Assembly: GCA_020152595.1 (NCBI GenBank)
Contig: JAIGNY010003283.1
Span: 246,001-310,000, forward strand
Origin: Chiridota heheva
Lineage: Eukaryota > Echinodermata > Holothuroidea > Apodida > Chiridotidae
Direction of reading: 5' to 3'
DNA: 64,000 nt
Shown: piece after piece, positions 36,206-48,399 of the stretch
Position numbering within the stretch: the first letter of the stretch is position 1
Layout: the number at the start of each line of letters is the position of its first letter
Position numbers and translations under genes: made by a program
The notes under the pieces: model-generated
Database searches by the model: none
The model's input: only the letters and a program-made list of their open reading frames with translations
Told to the model about the DNA's origin: nothing

Positions 36206-39200
36206 AAATTTCTGTAAGGGTAGCTCAAAACAAACCCACAAAGTATGAAACCAAAATTTGGAGCATGCCCCACAAAACTAACAAACTTTAACTTTCTCTC
36301 CCACACATTTTTCTTCAAATTTTATTGAGCACTTTCTTTTTCTGATTAGGAAAAGATGTCTCCAAGCAACGGAAAGGACCTTTGAAACAGACAGATGTTT
36401 CTGTTACAAACCCTTTACCTTCGATTGCTCAATTCTCAAATAGGGGAAAAACCTTTATCTGCTCCGAGGTGTTATCTAGAAAAAACATCTAAATCCATTA
36501 ATGGACCTAATATAAGGACACTTAGCTTAGGACAGCAAACAGCCACTAGGATTTTTATGGATCTTTTATTTGCAGGGAAAGAAAAGATAAAATAAATGTA
36601 GAGCTATGAACATGCTGCAAGAATATCTTCCAAGATAAACAAGCACTTAAATCATCACTTATAACTGTCACCTCCGAGGATAAACTTGTGGCATAAGAGG
36701 AGAACTGAGATCGTTACAACGAGAATAAAACTGACGTTCTCTTTCTTACTCCAATGAAACCAGTTTCTTTTACTGCAAGAATTGTGACAAATAAAAATAT
36801 GACAAACTTACAACAGATTAAAATATTAAGCAGCTGCTAATCACTGAAAGTTTCATCTTCAATAAAGACGATTGCAATCAATTTAACTGGAGAAGCAGCT
36901 ATCAGATTACCCCAATTACTAAATTAAGATATTCTCAAGGTATAATTCTCTGTCTTTTGCAATAAATGTTCTCATTTACATTTTCACTTATATAATGTAC
37001 CTATTCACAAGCTTAATTGTGAAACCAACACACTTTATTTCCCCACCTGCTTCTCACGATTAAAAACGTGACACTCCAAACCTTAGTTGAGGATTTCAAA
37101 ACTCTCATAAAATTCCTCTTGAAATGAATTTCTAATTTACAAATATGAATGTCTATTATCAACTTAAACCATCTCGAGAAGCACACTTCAGATGAATTGT
37201 ATATTAGATGTAATTAAGATCATGAGATAATCCATGTAATTAAAACTGATGAAGGCATTAGCATGAACACGTATCAATAAATCAAACTGACAAATTTATC
37301 AAGCAGGACTGGAAGATTTCAACTCACGATGGATTATCTACAGACACCGACAATGTGCACCTGACAAGCTTAAGCACTTGCAACACCTTGCAAATTTATG
37401 ATTCTGTGAAAAAGAACCACATTTCATTATTCAGAACATTTTATTAAATTTTCTATAATAAAATAATAATGATGTTCTGGAGGTATGGCTGATTGAAGTT
37501 CCAAGAATTCTAATTATTTGCATAATTTATGGTGGTTCATTTTCTTAAAGTTTAGAACATTAAAAAAATCCAAAGTTTTAAGGTTTTTTTTTTAGTTATA
37601 ATAATTTATGCCAGCAACATTTTTTAAATTTTAGAACATTTTTTGGTTTTTTTTCACAAAGTTATTTTGTTTGAGTTACAAGGATTATAATTATTTGCAT
37701 ATATTTATAACAGGAAGCTTAGGTGTATCAAACATCTTAATGTACTTAAATATTTTTTTCTTTAAATTATGCTGTTGATGAGTTTTAAAAAATCTTTCCC
37801 ATTGACAAGTTGATTGAAGGAAATACCATCAAGTCCCATACAGATAATCCCCTCCCCCCCCCCCCCTTACCACCTCCCCCTGGAGGAATTTTTGAAATCA
37901 TTTAAAATTTCCTCAATCTTAAAAATCAAATGAGCTGTATTTAATGTCTTGATTTTTTATATATTTTTTTTTTATTTAAAGTCCATGAACAATTGGCAAC
38001 ATTGACTAACATTTTTCACAAATTCATGAACAATAACATTAAAATCCTCTTGACCTTTAAAAATTGAAAATATTTTCCAACTTTTTAAAAGAACAAAGTA
38101 ATGTTTTTCTCTCTAAAAGAACTGTTAAAAAGACCTTAGTGACAAAAACAAGCTCTGTGCTATTTCCAAGCTCTATTACAATAATGCTTACACATGCATA
38201 TTGGGCAGAATGGCCTTGACCTCAACAGTCTTATGGGCTTTAAATAGGTCTATTTATGCACATGGCAAGGATTTAATCTGCACCACCACAATACTAAGTT
38301 CTTTCATCATGTTGGCATTCCACAAAACTAGGAAGGATTTTCTCTGCAAAACTAGGGCAGAGATTTTCTTCCGTCCACATTGATCTTGAAACATATGTAG
38401 GGTAAGAATCCAACAGTTACTGCTTCATAAATAGAGATGAATCATGCTAGACTGAAATCCACAAAAGAAACTTGCTTGATTTATGAGTGTATATAACACT
38501 ATCCCTAAAAGCCTTTTGGCTTTTAAAAGCAATTTGGTACAAACATGTCACAAAATGTCAAAACAACAGGCATGCTAATTGCCCTATAAGGATATATTAA
38601 CGAGATCCATTTACAGAGCAGCAGGTAAATTGGGATGTCATGTCTTGGCTTTCTGATGATCTCATCGCTGAGGATGCCTACATTGACAAGAAAATACTTC
38701 TTATATCAAAAGAGGACGTATCGGATGGTATTTATTGGGAGGTTATCTTACTGTGAAACCTGACAGATCAATCCATGAGAAGGTTTATCAAGATTTTAGG
38801 TGAATTCAGGCAAAAATCAAGCTTTAATCTTTACTTCATGAGGAGACAGCAAATAGCAAACAGTACTACTTATTTTTCTTGGTTATGAAGGTTGTGTTTT
38901 CAATACTTTCTTGCAATTGGCAACAAAGTTGGTTAAGTTGTTTCCATCTTGAAAAGATTGTTTCCAAATTCCCAAAGAAAATATCCTTTTTTTTTTTTTC
39001 ATTTTGTGAAGTTATGAAAACGAGTATTAGTAACAATACGCTCTTTTCATATTGTAAAGTTATATGGGAATTAAAGTTTTACAAATCTGTTACCTTTTTT
39101 TATTTTGTCAATTAATGAAACCATTTCAAGTCAATATCCCGATTCCTGCCGTTGTTAATATTTGTGTCTTTTCTTAAAATGGACATTACCTCAAAAACCA

Positions 39201-39879
39201 TATCAGGTCTGGTAAATGTCTTCTGAACAGGATGTGGCTACAAAGCACTCTTAAATCATTGTTAACAAGTGTAGCCTACAATTGACCAGAACAGCTACTG
39301 AACGCTGAAAACATCTTCCACAATGATCAAAAAAGTCACTCATCAATGGCATATACAATATTATTGGTTGGGTGTTTGGATAACAGCACCTTGTATGATG
39401 CATAATGCATCTTTATCATGGTTTTCATTGCCATATCCTTATCATTCTCATGGGGTTGTGGATCCTCACCACAAAACCACATAAAACTCTTAAATAAGTG
39501 GTTTATTTCCCTAAAATGCCCACAAGTTTCTACTAACATAACAGCGTTTGTGAATTGAAACTATCATACTCACTGTTTAATTTGCAAGATTTCAAATGTG
39601 TGCTATGCAAGCATTCAGATATGTATGCCCTCAAAACATTACCAATGTAATATTCAACATCTTATTTAACCATTACAGGATAACACCTCAAATAACAATT
39701 ACGATTTTGAGCTGTTTACTTCTTCATTAATTACAATTTTGCATATTCAGAAGAAAATCTAATAGGAATGGCCAACATTTCTTCAAGCTAGATCTGGTTT
39801 TATTATTCTGCTAAGGTATATTACTTATTTGTTTGAAGTAATCCAATAAAAGAAATACTACACTAACCTCTTAAAAGGT
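36206..39879. other. long unique segment
   Basis: No recognisable repeat except a C run at 37850-37867 and T runs near 37585 and 38989. Sequence at 38570-38800 is less AT-rich and more complex; function unknown. Confidence 0.35.
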
Positions 39880-40622
39880 GAGCATATGTCCGAGTTGGTC
39901 ATTAACCCTGACCCACAAATTGGCATATGTCTCAGTCGGTCATTAATTTGCAAATTGGCATATGTCCGAGTCGATCATTAACCCGCAAATTGGCATATAT
40001 TTGAGTCAGTCATTAAACCGCAAGTTGGCATATGTCCGAGTCCAGTCATTAACCCGCAAATTGGCATATATCCGAGTCTTTCATTAATCCGCAAATTGGC
40101 ATATTTTGGAGTCGGTCATTAATCCCCAAATTGGCATATGTCCGAGTCGGTCATTAATCTGCAAACTGGCATATGTCCGAGTCAGTCATTAATTCGCAAA
40201 CTGGCTGACGTCCAAGATGGTCATCAACCCGCAAGTTGGCATGTCCAAATCAGTCATTAACCTGTAAATTGGCACATGTGCGAGTCTGTCATTAACCCGC
40301 AAATTGGCATATGTCCGAGTCGGTCATTAGCCCGCAAAATGGCATATGTCCGAATCAATCATTAACCAGCAAATTGGCATCGGTCTGAGTCGGTCATTAC
40401 CCCGAAATTGGCATATGTCCGACTCGGTCATTAACCCGCAAATTGGCATATGTTTGAGTCGGTCATTAACTCGCAAACTGGCATATGTCCGAGTCTGTCA
40501 ATAACCCGCAAATTGGCATATGTCCAAGTCTGTCATTAACCCGCAAATTGGCATATGTCTGAGTCCGTCAATAACCCGCAAATTGGCATATGACTGAGCC
40601 AGTCATTGACCCGCAAATTGCG
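39880..40622. repeat. 35-bp minisatellite, ~21 copies
   Basis: The unit is CATTAACCCGCAAATTGGCA plus TATGTCCGAGTCGGT. Copies differ by a few substitutions and occasional single-base indels (e.g. the CAGTC copy at ~40045 and shortened copies near 40235 and 40400). Most copies contain CATATG. No coding potential. Confidence 0.95.
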
Positions 40623-41603
40623 AGAAAAAACATTTCAACACCTTACAGATTTCTGTAAACTTTCTTCTTTATTCTAAATCTATGAATAACTTGACCATCA
40701 CATAACCTTTAACTTAATCCTGACTTAGTGAAAAGGAGGCATAAATATGCATTCCCCTAATACTGAACTGAAATAAAAAAAAAAAATATTTAAAAAATCT
40801 TGAAGTTAAGCTATGCGATGACAAGAGCTTTGTCCCTTTTACGGTACCTTACAGTTCTCCAAATCATAAAATGATTATTCCCTGACATCGCTAAAACTTC
40901 AGGGATTAACATTGGGATCAAAGTAGGAGGCCAGGAATTGGGAAAAATCAATTAATGCTGTTTGTGATTTGGGGAACATGGTCATTTTCCACTAAAATCA
41001 TGCTCTTTGCAATTTAGAGCACATCCCATGGGATGCTGATTTCATGGGCTAATTCAAAATGAAGGAGAAGGGGATCTGAAAATCACAGGAGGTGCATCAA
41101 GATAAAAGGATCAATTTTTATAATGAGGTACTTGATAAGAAGTGCATCTAGAATATTTATAAATGTTATGAAGTTTGTGAGATTTCTGAGAGCAATAGAT
41201 GTGGATTTGACTTGTAATAAATGTTTAAAAAAGCATACTTAAAAAGTATATTGTACAAGACATTTGTGTACCAAACACCAAATACAGGTCCCAGATTCAT
41301 GTACATTACATTAAGAACAGATTACATCGATATGGAATCAAAATTTTACCACAAATTGATTTGGATAAGGAATTACATCAAATCTTAGGCTGTTTTCATC
41401 CTACCAGTTTACAAATATTATCTGTATTTTGTGCAATTCTTTTTTTTTTTAATTCATTTTTAACACCAAATTAAGTACTTCAGGATTCAAGCCTGTGGGC
41501 ATGTGGTCTGTGTAGCTCCTACATGCAGCCAACAGCAGGTGCTACTGTGCATATATCACAATAATATAAATTTTGTAATAGACATAGGTTTCAAGAGCTG
41601 ATG
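40623..41603. other. AT-rich unique sequence
   Basis: No gene or repeat was recognised. Confidence 0.4.
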
Positions 41604-41905
41604 CCTTAAAGTATTAGTTCAGAGGTCACGCAAGTTTAATCACACATGTATAACAAAATGGTGAAGCAATTACTTCAATATCTTATTCCGCTATGGAGAC
41701 ATTCAAGTGTAAAGTTCTGTATCATTTGTGTAAAGCAACTGATTGTGATGTCATATCCTCAGATTACTCAAAATCTGTGTTTTCTAGTATTAGTATTTTT
41801 CCTGTGATGTTGTGACCTAAAAACCATTGGATATGTCAGGAAGAAGTAAAACAAAGGGAAATTATAATTTACCACCTGAAGAAAGTTTAAGGCAAAATAC
41901 CGCAA
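41604..41905 (+). repeat. dispersed ~300-bp repeat C, copy 1
   Basis: Starts CCTTAAAGTATTAGTTCAGA, then GGTCA, a GTATCATTTGTGTA block, a GTGATGTCATATCCTCAGA block, AAAAACCATTGG and CACCTGAAGAAAGTTT. The same blocks in the same order occur at 56046-56372 (plus) and, with an internal deletion, at 62262-62484 (minus). Class not determined; no coding. Confidence 0.75.
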
Positions 41906-42152
41906 ATAAAAAATAAATAAATCAGTTTTCTTTAAAATACATCAACAATTGTTAAGAAAAAGGATGATGGTGCCAACCTTCCATAGTAGACTTACTACAC
42001 CAGTCATTTCTACACAAATAAGACAGAACTTGAAACTTGACCACTTATCTAATCCTGCTTTAACTAGCATTCCAAAATATGACATTGATTGGTCTGTTAG
42101 GGCTGGATATAGGGCTAAAGAGTACAAAACTAGGAAGTTATTTCCCAGTAAA

Positions 42153-42362
42153 GGGTATAGGCCTATATTGTAGATGAATCATACAGGTGGGCTAGGGTAT
42201 AGGCCTATATTGTAGATGAATCATACAGGTGGGCTAGGGTATAGGCCTATATTGTAGATGAATCATACAGGTGGGCTAGGGTATAGGCCTATATTGTAGA
42301 TGAATCATACAGGTGGGCTAGGGTATAGGCCTATATTGTAGATGAATCATACAGGTGGGCTA
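42153..42362. repeat. 42-bp tandem repeat, five copies
   Basis: The unit, GGGTATAGGCCTATATTGTA followed by GATGAATCATACAGGTGGGCTA, recurs exactly every 42 bases (42153, 42195, 42237, 42279, 42321) with essentially no differences. It includes the palindrome TATAGGCCTATA. Identity indicates recent expansion. Confidence 0.97.
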
Positions 42363-42960
42363 AGCTGTGTGGTGGTGGTGGTTATCCTTGCCCGGTCAAT
42401 TTGAACAGGAAAACTCCTTAAATAACCCCGGATTGTTCTAACAAGCATAATTTCTTTTTTGTATGAATAAACTACCTAACTAGGATATGTGTAGTGGTTG
42501 CAACAGTTAAGTTTAGTTGTGGGGGAAGGGAGGGGGAGGGGACAAACATCAAACAAACTAACAAATTTTGGCCATACATGATTTTGTTCATTGGAATGAG
42601 GAGAGGCAAAGCATCTTTGGTCCAAGTAAAACTACTACTAAAGATGTTTATTTCCCTATTCATGCACCCCTTCCCCTCACCTCCCCCCTCCCAACTAAAT
42701 TATTTTACAGCTGCCTATGCACATGATTACTTGGAGGGTGTCAAACCAGTAATTGTTGAGACTTTGAAACCTGTGGGTGCAATTTTCATATCATCATGAT
42801 GTTATTAGGTCTTCAAAGCTATTTAAGCAAAAACTTTTCTATTTTTATTGATAGTAGTGATCAATATATAAAATCATAGTTTGTTGCAGTGTTCTCACTA
42901 AGGATCATCTTTTTGGGGAGGGGGAGGGGGAGGAGAATTCCCCTTTGTGTAATTTTCTTA
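42363..42960. other. unique sequence
   Basis: G-rich and C-rich tracts at 42520-42545 and 42665-42695. No gene recognised. Confidence 0.35.
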
Positions 42961-44150
42961 CTGGTTTGGTTTGTTGAGGTTTTAAAGCACCGCGACAGTC
43001 AGAGTCAAATGTGCCAAGAGGTGTTAAAAATTTTAAGGTGCAAGAGTTAGCACAGAGAGGAAATGGGGAGAGGGAAAGGAAAGGAAGGAAAGAAAAATAG
43101 AATAAATAATAAAGGCGCAAATAAAAGTTATAAAATGAAGGAAGAATGGAAAAGGAGAAGTGTGGGTAAGGATTAGATCAGGTGGAATAAGTTGCTCTTG
43201 TGGAAGAAGGTGATGTTGGAGGAGGGATTGTTATTGAAAAGATCAGAAATGGAGATGGAGGAGGAGGAGAGGATCTTGAGTTCAGATATAAAGGACAGGT
43301 TAAGACGATATGTTTGATAGAGAGATCAGTGTTGCAAGTAGGGCAGAGAAGTGTGGGAGAGCCTGAAAGAGGTCAAAGTGGGTGAGAAAGCAATGACCGA
43401 GGCAGATGCGGGTGACAAAAACATCATCTCTATGATTGCTGGGAGGGTTGATCCCGACTTTATAATTGATAGTGTGAAGTTTGTTACTGGTCTCAAGATT
43501 CCAGGAGTCTTGCCAGGTCTTCCTGAGGTAGTTGGAAATGGTGAAGCGAAAGTCAAGAGTGCGGAATATGGATAGGTGAAATTTGGTTTGACAGAGTGTT
43601 GGTAGCTCTGTCCACCCTCTCGTTCCCAGGGATGCCGACAAGGCTGGGGTTCCAGGAAAAAACTTTTTTTTCCCTGAGGAAAAGAGAGCGTGAAGTTTGT
43701 TTAGGATTTGTAAGATTAGTGGATTAAACCTGAGAGCATGTTGAAAATGCCAGTGAGAACAGATTTTGAGTCGGAGATGACAACGAAGTGGGGGCGGAAG
43801 GGGATTTTTGCGAAGCTTAATGCTAAGAGGATAGTCTTTGCTTTAGCAGAGTAAATGGAGGCTCCATCATGTAACTTTGATGAAAGGGTGAAGCCAGGAC
43901 AGGGCAGCAGCAGCTGCAGAGAAGCCTTCCCATGTGGAGTCGTCAGTGAAGAGGAAGGAGTCGTGGAAATGTCTACTGAGTTGGCAGTTTTTGGAGTGAA
44001 AGAAGGCTGGGTTGTGAAGAGCTTTCATATAGGAGGAAAGGTCAAAGAAAACTTGGGGAGGCGGGATAACCCAGGTGGGAGTCAAGGAGGATAGTATGCC
44101 TGGCTATCGGGAAAATGCAATGTTGGCTTTGGGGAAATAAAAATGCATTC
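42961..44150 (-). pseudogene. decayed LINE with RNase H domain, 3' part
   Basis: On the minus strand, in shifting frames, the RNase H landmarks occur in order: SFLFTDDSTWE (~43965-43935, the D-S motif start), VVISDSKSVLTGIFNM (~43787-43741) and VGIPGNERVDRAT (~43645-43604). Then comes the LINE-specific C-terminal block TRICLGHCFLTHFDLF (~43425-43370). This order of RNase H followed by RLRxGH...LTH is known from I-superfamily LINEs. Frameshifts and stops show it is dead. The 3' tail ends at 42961 with the GGTTTGGTTTGTTGA block shared with 3751 and 56583. The reverse transcriptase proper is absent (5' truncation). Confidence 0.75.
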
Positions 44151-44189
44151 ACCGAAAAGTAGGAGGATTCATTAGTTCAGATTGAAGAG

Positions 44190-44213
44190 GTTTTTTTTTT
44201 TTTTTTTTTTTTT
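44190..44213. repeat. T homopolymer
   Basis: Twenty-plus consecutive T on the plus strand. No function is implied. Confidence 0.9.
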
Positions 44214-44723
44214 TAGGTGGGATTTATTTTTGGATAATCACCAAAAATACCAAAAAATGCCAAATTCACCATTTTTGCATATAATTTTTTTTTGCATAGG
44301 AATTCCCCCAACCCCCATCCTAAGTATTTTTGAGTGAAAGGCAAAACAAATTTTGAAAAGGACTAAGAATTTAACATTTCAATTCTAAGCACCCTATTCC
44401 CCATTTAAAACTTGTATCAAGTGCTCATAGTCATCTGTCTCTGGGACTATAGGAAAAAAAGTTATTCATTTAGAAATAAATAGATTTCCCTTCAATACAA
44501 AATTTAAAACAATTGTAACAGAATTCCCTAGTTTTTTTTTTTAGTTTTTAATTTTTTTAATAGACTTTTGCTTCATTTAAATTGTTACAATTGTTCACTT
44601 TAAATGCATTATCTGCCTTCATGAGACATATGACTTGGAATAAGTCATAAATGACTTAAATAAGTCATAACAGCTTTCCAATTTCTTCTTAGACAAAAAA
44701 AAATCCCTTTTAAATAAACTTAC
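44214..44723. other. AT-rich unique sequence
   Basis: No gene or repeat was recognised. Confidence 0.4.
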
Positions 44724-44837
44724 ATTCTGAATGATAAAATCCATAGTCAGTGAAAGCCCCCTTCCATCTCCAAACACTGTTTGATCCATACTTCCCAGTA
44801 TTAACGGAAAAACTGCATTTCCTGCAAATTTGTTCAT
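44724..44837 (-). CDS. candidate exon, unknown protein
   Basis: Minus-strand segment of 38 open codons between an AG (TTTATAG|ATG) and the strong donor CAGAAT|GTAAGT. It reads MNKFAGNAVFPLILGSMDQT then VFGDGRGLSLTMDF and IIQN. The amino-acid composition is coding-like. Both ends are in phase 0, compatible with the candidate exon at 48258-48399. A second acceptor inside it (TTTGCAG|GA) would shift the entry phase to 1. The pyrimidine tract is poor. No family is recognised. Confidence 0.3.
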
Positions 44838-46347
44838 CTATAAACTTATCCACATCAAAAAGACACAAAATATATCATATCAGCAAAAATCAAAAAATTT
44901 AATTCAAAGATGATTTCCAAAATATCTCAGATATCTTGTCCTTTCCTGAGGAGAGAAATATTCATGTTGATATCTGCTGCACTTTTAAATGATCAATCTT
45001 TATTTCCTTTTAAAAAGTGTGGCAGATTAAATGTCTCCATAATATGAAGAAGTGTTAAAACTGAAGGGCACACAGACACACAGTCTAAACAGTTTCCAGT
45101 ATGTGACAAACATTTTCACAAATTTATGCAGTTCTGAGCTTTCTGGGAAAATAAAACTGAAAAGAAATATTCTTCCAAATCATTCTGTCACTTCACTCAC
45201 TGTCCGGCTTCCACACACTCAGTGCATAATGAATACAAATTGTCATTAGTCATGACTTAGCTGTACACAAAACAGCACCAAGGTTTGTGTAGAAATTTCC
45301 TCATGAATATTCATTACATTGAACTTCATATTAAGTTATTACCCAATCAAAAAGTCTGAAGAGTTTGGGACTGATTGATTTTTCCTTTGGGGAGGACAGA
45401 ATAATGAATTGGCAGGATCAGATATAAGGTTGTTCACTGTAACTGTCTTATTAATGAATTCTACTGGGAAAATGTGTTTGAGCCCAATGTATTTATGGGC
45501 AGTATATCTCTAACAAAGCAAGTGTTGGAATTAGTTTTTTAGATAGAATCTGATGAACCAAGTAGATTTATAGGCAGATAAATTTACATTTGCTAAAAAG
45601 GCAGCTTTTTATGAGCATGAAATAAAAACAAGAATTTAGTGTTTTAAAGCAAAACTAGCAAATGAAGGAGCTACTATGAGTTGCTTTAGGATAGATAATA
45701 TAGTATGCAACTCCTGCAGAGGGAAATTGATGGAAGGTGATGGAGATTAATGGTATTTATAGGTCATTAGATGCCAAATAAAATGTTGGTAAATTTCACA
45801 AAAACAAAAAGTATTAAATTCTGAGTAAAAGAGTTTTTAAATTTTGACAATTTATTTCTCAAGTGATGGCTGATCAAAAAAGAAAAGAAAAAATATTTAA
45901 TTAATATCAGTTAAAATTTGTCCCTTTCACAATGTTTTTTTTTTTTTTTTTTTTCAGGTATCAATATGCAAATTTTTGATGTATTACAGAGCAAACGTGT
46001 TATTTCATATTTTATGCAACTCCTTTGTTTTTGCATTGTCTGTCATAATTTTTTACAGGGCTACAGCAAATTCCAACCAAATGTTTTTCAAGTGACTAAT
46101 TACCCCCTACCCCCAACAAATTTAATGAAAAATACACTTGTCTTTATTTCTATTAAGTGGAGTTAAGAAAGACAAATAAAACTAGAAGTTTTTTTCATTA
46201 TGTGCCTTTAGTAGCTTCAAAATTTTCAAATCCTTTTAAGATTATGATATAAAAATGTTGATAAACTTTAAAATATTATTTCTTGTTTCACTTAATTCCA
46301 CCCCTAGCTAAGAATTCACTATTCCATATTTTCTTCAAAGCTAATAC
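44838..46347. other. AT-rich unique sequence
   Basis: A T run at 45934-45954 is followed by CAG, which resembles a plus-strand acceptor, but the following frame has no convincing exon. Otherwise nothing. Confidence 0.4.
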
Positions 46348-46693
46348 TTAACCCTTACTCTACCAGCACGTTTTTGAAAATGCGCTCGGGAGGCGGGGCC
46401 AAAGACGGGGCACCCAAAACGGCGATAATATCGCCGCGTGGTAGAGCAAGGGTTAATCAAGGCGTGATTATTAAAGGGTCCTCTGTCTTCCAGGCAGAAG
46501 AGTCGGGCCCCTTCCGCTTTCGTGGCCCGCTCACCGGGATCATGCTGCCTATATTTTCGGGTTGGCGCATATGTCGTGGGTTGATTAACCCTTACTCTAC
46601 CAGCACTTTTTTGAAAATGCGCTCGGGAGGCGGGGCCAAAGACGGGGCACCCAAAACGGCGATAATATCGCCGCGTGGTAGAGTAAGGGTTAA
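46348..46693. mobile_element. piggyBac-like double MITE, copy 2
   Basis: Same composition as 15632-15984 but inverted: TTAA, arm 1 (46348-46456), linker, arm 2 (46585-46693), TTAA. Arms are nearly identical to each other (CCCTTACTCTACCAGCAC...TGGTAGAGYAAGGG) and include GGCGATAATATCGCC, a 15-base palindrome with a central A. The paired open frames on either strand reflect the arm repeat only. Confidence 0.85.
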
Positions 46694-48257
46694 GCAACCT
46701 TACTTACATGCCAAGAATAGAATGTTTATATACTAAAAGTTGCATGCAGATGGGGATGATAAAATGTTGCAAACTCGCTGGGAGGTGCAAGCAGGAATCT
46801 TTTTCTTAATTGACAAATTTTAAAGAATTCTGAACTGACAAAACACTATTGCATCTTTCCCCAAGACAGTAGTTCTATTTAACACTGCTATTTTCTATCT
46901 GTTTTTTCCCTGTCATTTTTCATCAGCACTGCTACAGCAGTTTGTATCAAATCCGCCCGATAGAAGATAGCCTAATTTAGATAGTAATAGAAATGCTTTC
47001 ACCGTATTCATGGATTGCTTCCCTACTTCAAAGCAGATTCCGACTAACACATTAGTGGTTTTTTACGCTATAGCCTCAATTACACAAGTGTTATTACTGG
47101 AGCTTAAAAATTGCACAAAAGAAAAAAAAGTTCATTTTCCTTCAAGATTATGACCTAGATTTTCTAATTTTTTTATATATTTCTAAAGTACCTTTTGACA
47201 TTAATCCTGCTGAAGCAAATTTGCATCAAAAGTGTAAGTGCACAGTTTCATAAATAGGATTTTTCTGATCTTTTTTCCCCCACTTTTATTTTCTGCTGCC
47301 CAGACAACCTACCATGATGATGCTAAATCCTCAGAAAATCAAGTGTGACAGGTTCTTTGTCCCGGCCTTAATAACTTTCAGCATGATTCTTTATCATTCT
47401 TGTTTCATTCATGCTGCAGTAACTCTCGTTTTTACTGGTATTTCTAGCCTTCAGCAATAAATATGCAACTTCCAATCTCCTCCTATTCATATCTAAAACC
47501 ACTGTATCTAAGAAAAATTCCTGTAAAATACTTGAAAAGATTTTTTAAATTCAAATTTTTCTGAAACTCCCCAAAAAAAAAAAAAAATTTGAAGCCAAAT
47601 GAGTGCATTCCCTTTATTTATTACACCTCACTGATTGGAGCGTTCATGGCAGAATAATAAAAACATTTACAAAAAAAACAATGAGTCACTACAACCACAA
47701 ACATAAAGTTGCTGTGAACTTGCACTTTTTATGAGTAATGTTTAAAGAAATTAATATCGTTCCCTTGAAAAAGTGCAAAGATGATCAACCTGTGCATTTG
47801 GGTTGAAAACATGATCGAGAGCGGGAGATATTCAAACGGAAATGAAGAACTTCATTAAGGCTTGTAGATAGATGTGAATTTAAGAGTAATGACTTTAAAG
47901 ATGATCATATTTGTCTTAATTAGTCAGATTTTCTTTGTCAACTCACAATTCATGGGAAACGGCAATAAACTCAACATGTGGTTATGAGTATAATATAAAT
48001 ATTCCGCCATGACTTGATGTGCCTTTTTGATGGCTTTTCAATGAAGACATTTTTTAATCGAATATCAATATAAATGTTCTTGAAATTGAAATCGAATTGA
48101 AAATTGATATCAGCAAATATAAACTTCTGGACAACAATTCACTAGGATTGGCATTTACAATTTCATCAAATATTTGTAGGCTGAAGACCTTATAGAATTA
48201 TGGCTCTTTAAAATTTGTAAGCAACTCATTATGTGACTGATGTGGATGGTATATTAC
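46694..48257. other. AT-rich unique sequence
   Basis: No gene or repeat was recognised. Confidence 0.4.
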
Positions 48258-48399
48258 TGGGTTTGTGAATTGGTCTGATTTCTGCAGGGAAACCAAGTTG
48301 TATAAATCATCAGAAGATGGGATCTGGACAAAAGATTGCAAAACTTGGAGCAAGTGGTACATGGAAATATTCTCGACTATATTAATAAGGTTGCTCCCA
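48258..48399 (-). CDS. candidate exon, unknown protein
   Basis: A strong minus-strand acceptor (CTTCATTTTTTCAG, with a longer pyrimidine-rich stretch upstream) is followed by one base, 47 open codons and a donor ACCCA|GTAATA. It reads GSNLINIVENISMYHLLQVL then QSFVQIPSSDDLYNLVSLQK, a leucine-rich, probably helical segment. It enters in phase 2 and leaves in phase 0. No family is recognised. Among the candidate exons it has the best acceptor. Confidence 0.3.

Noticed and set aside
39336..39539. Minus-strand 67-codon frame with coding-like peptide (...GEDPQPHENDKDM...)
   Set aside because: Acceptor-like AG sites give entry phases that do not fit the other candidate exons and the donor is weak; kept out of the feature list.
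39880..40622. CRISPR array
   Set aside because: Units are contiguous 35-bp tandem copies without unique spacers, in a eukaryotic context.
45934..46166. Plus-strand exon after the T-run plus CAG
   Set aside because: The following frame is Phe/Cys-rich with AT-driven composition and no donor or conserved motif.
46341..46736. Two ~120-residue opposing open frames, similar to one at 15872-16108
   Set aside because: They are the direct-repeat arms of the TTAA MITE; similarity between the loci is similarity of the transposon.
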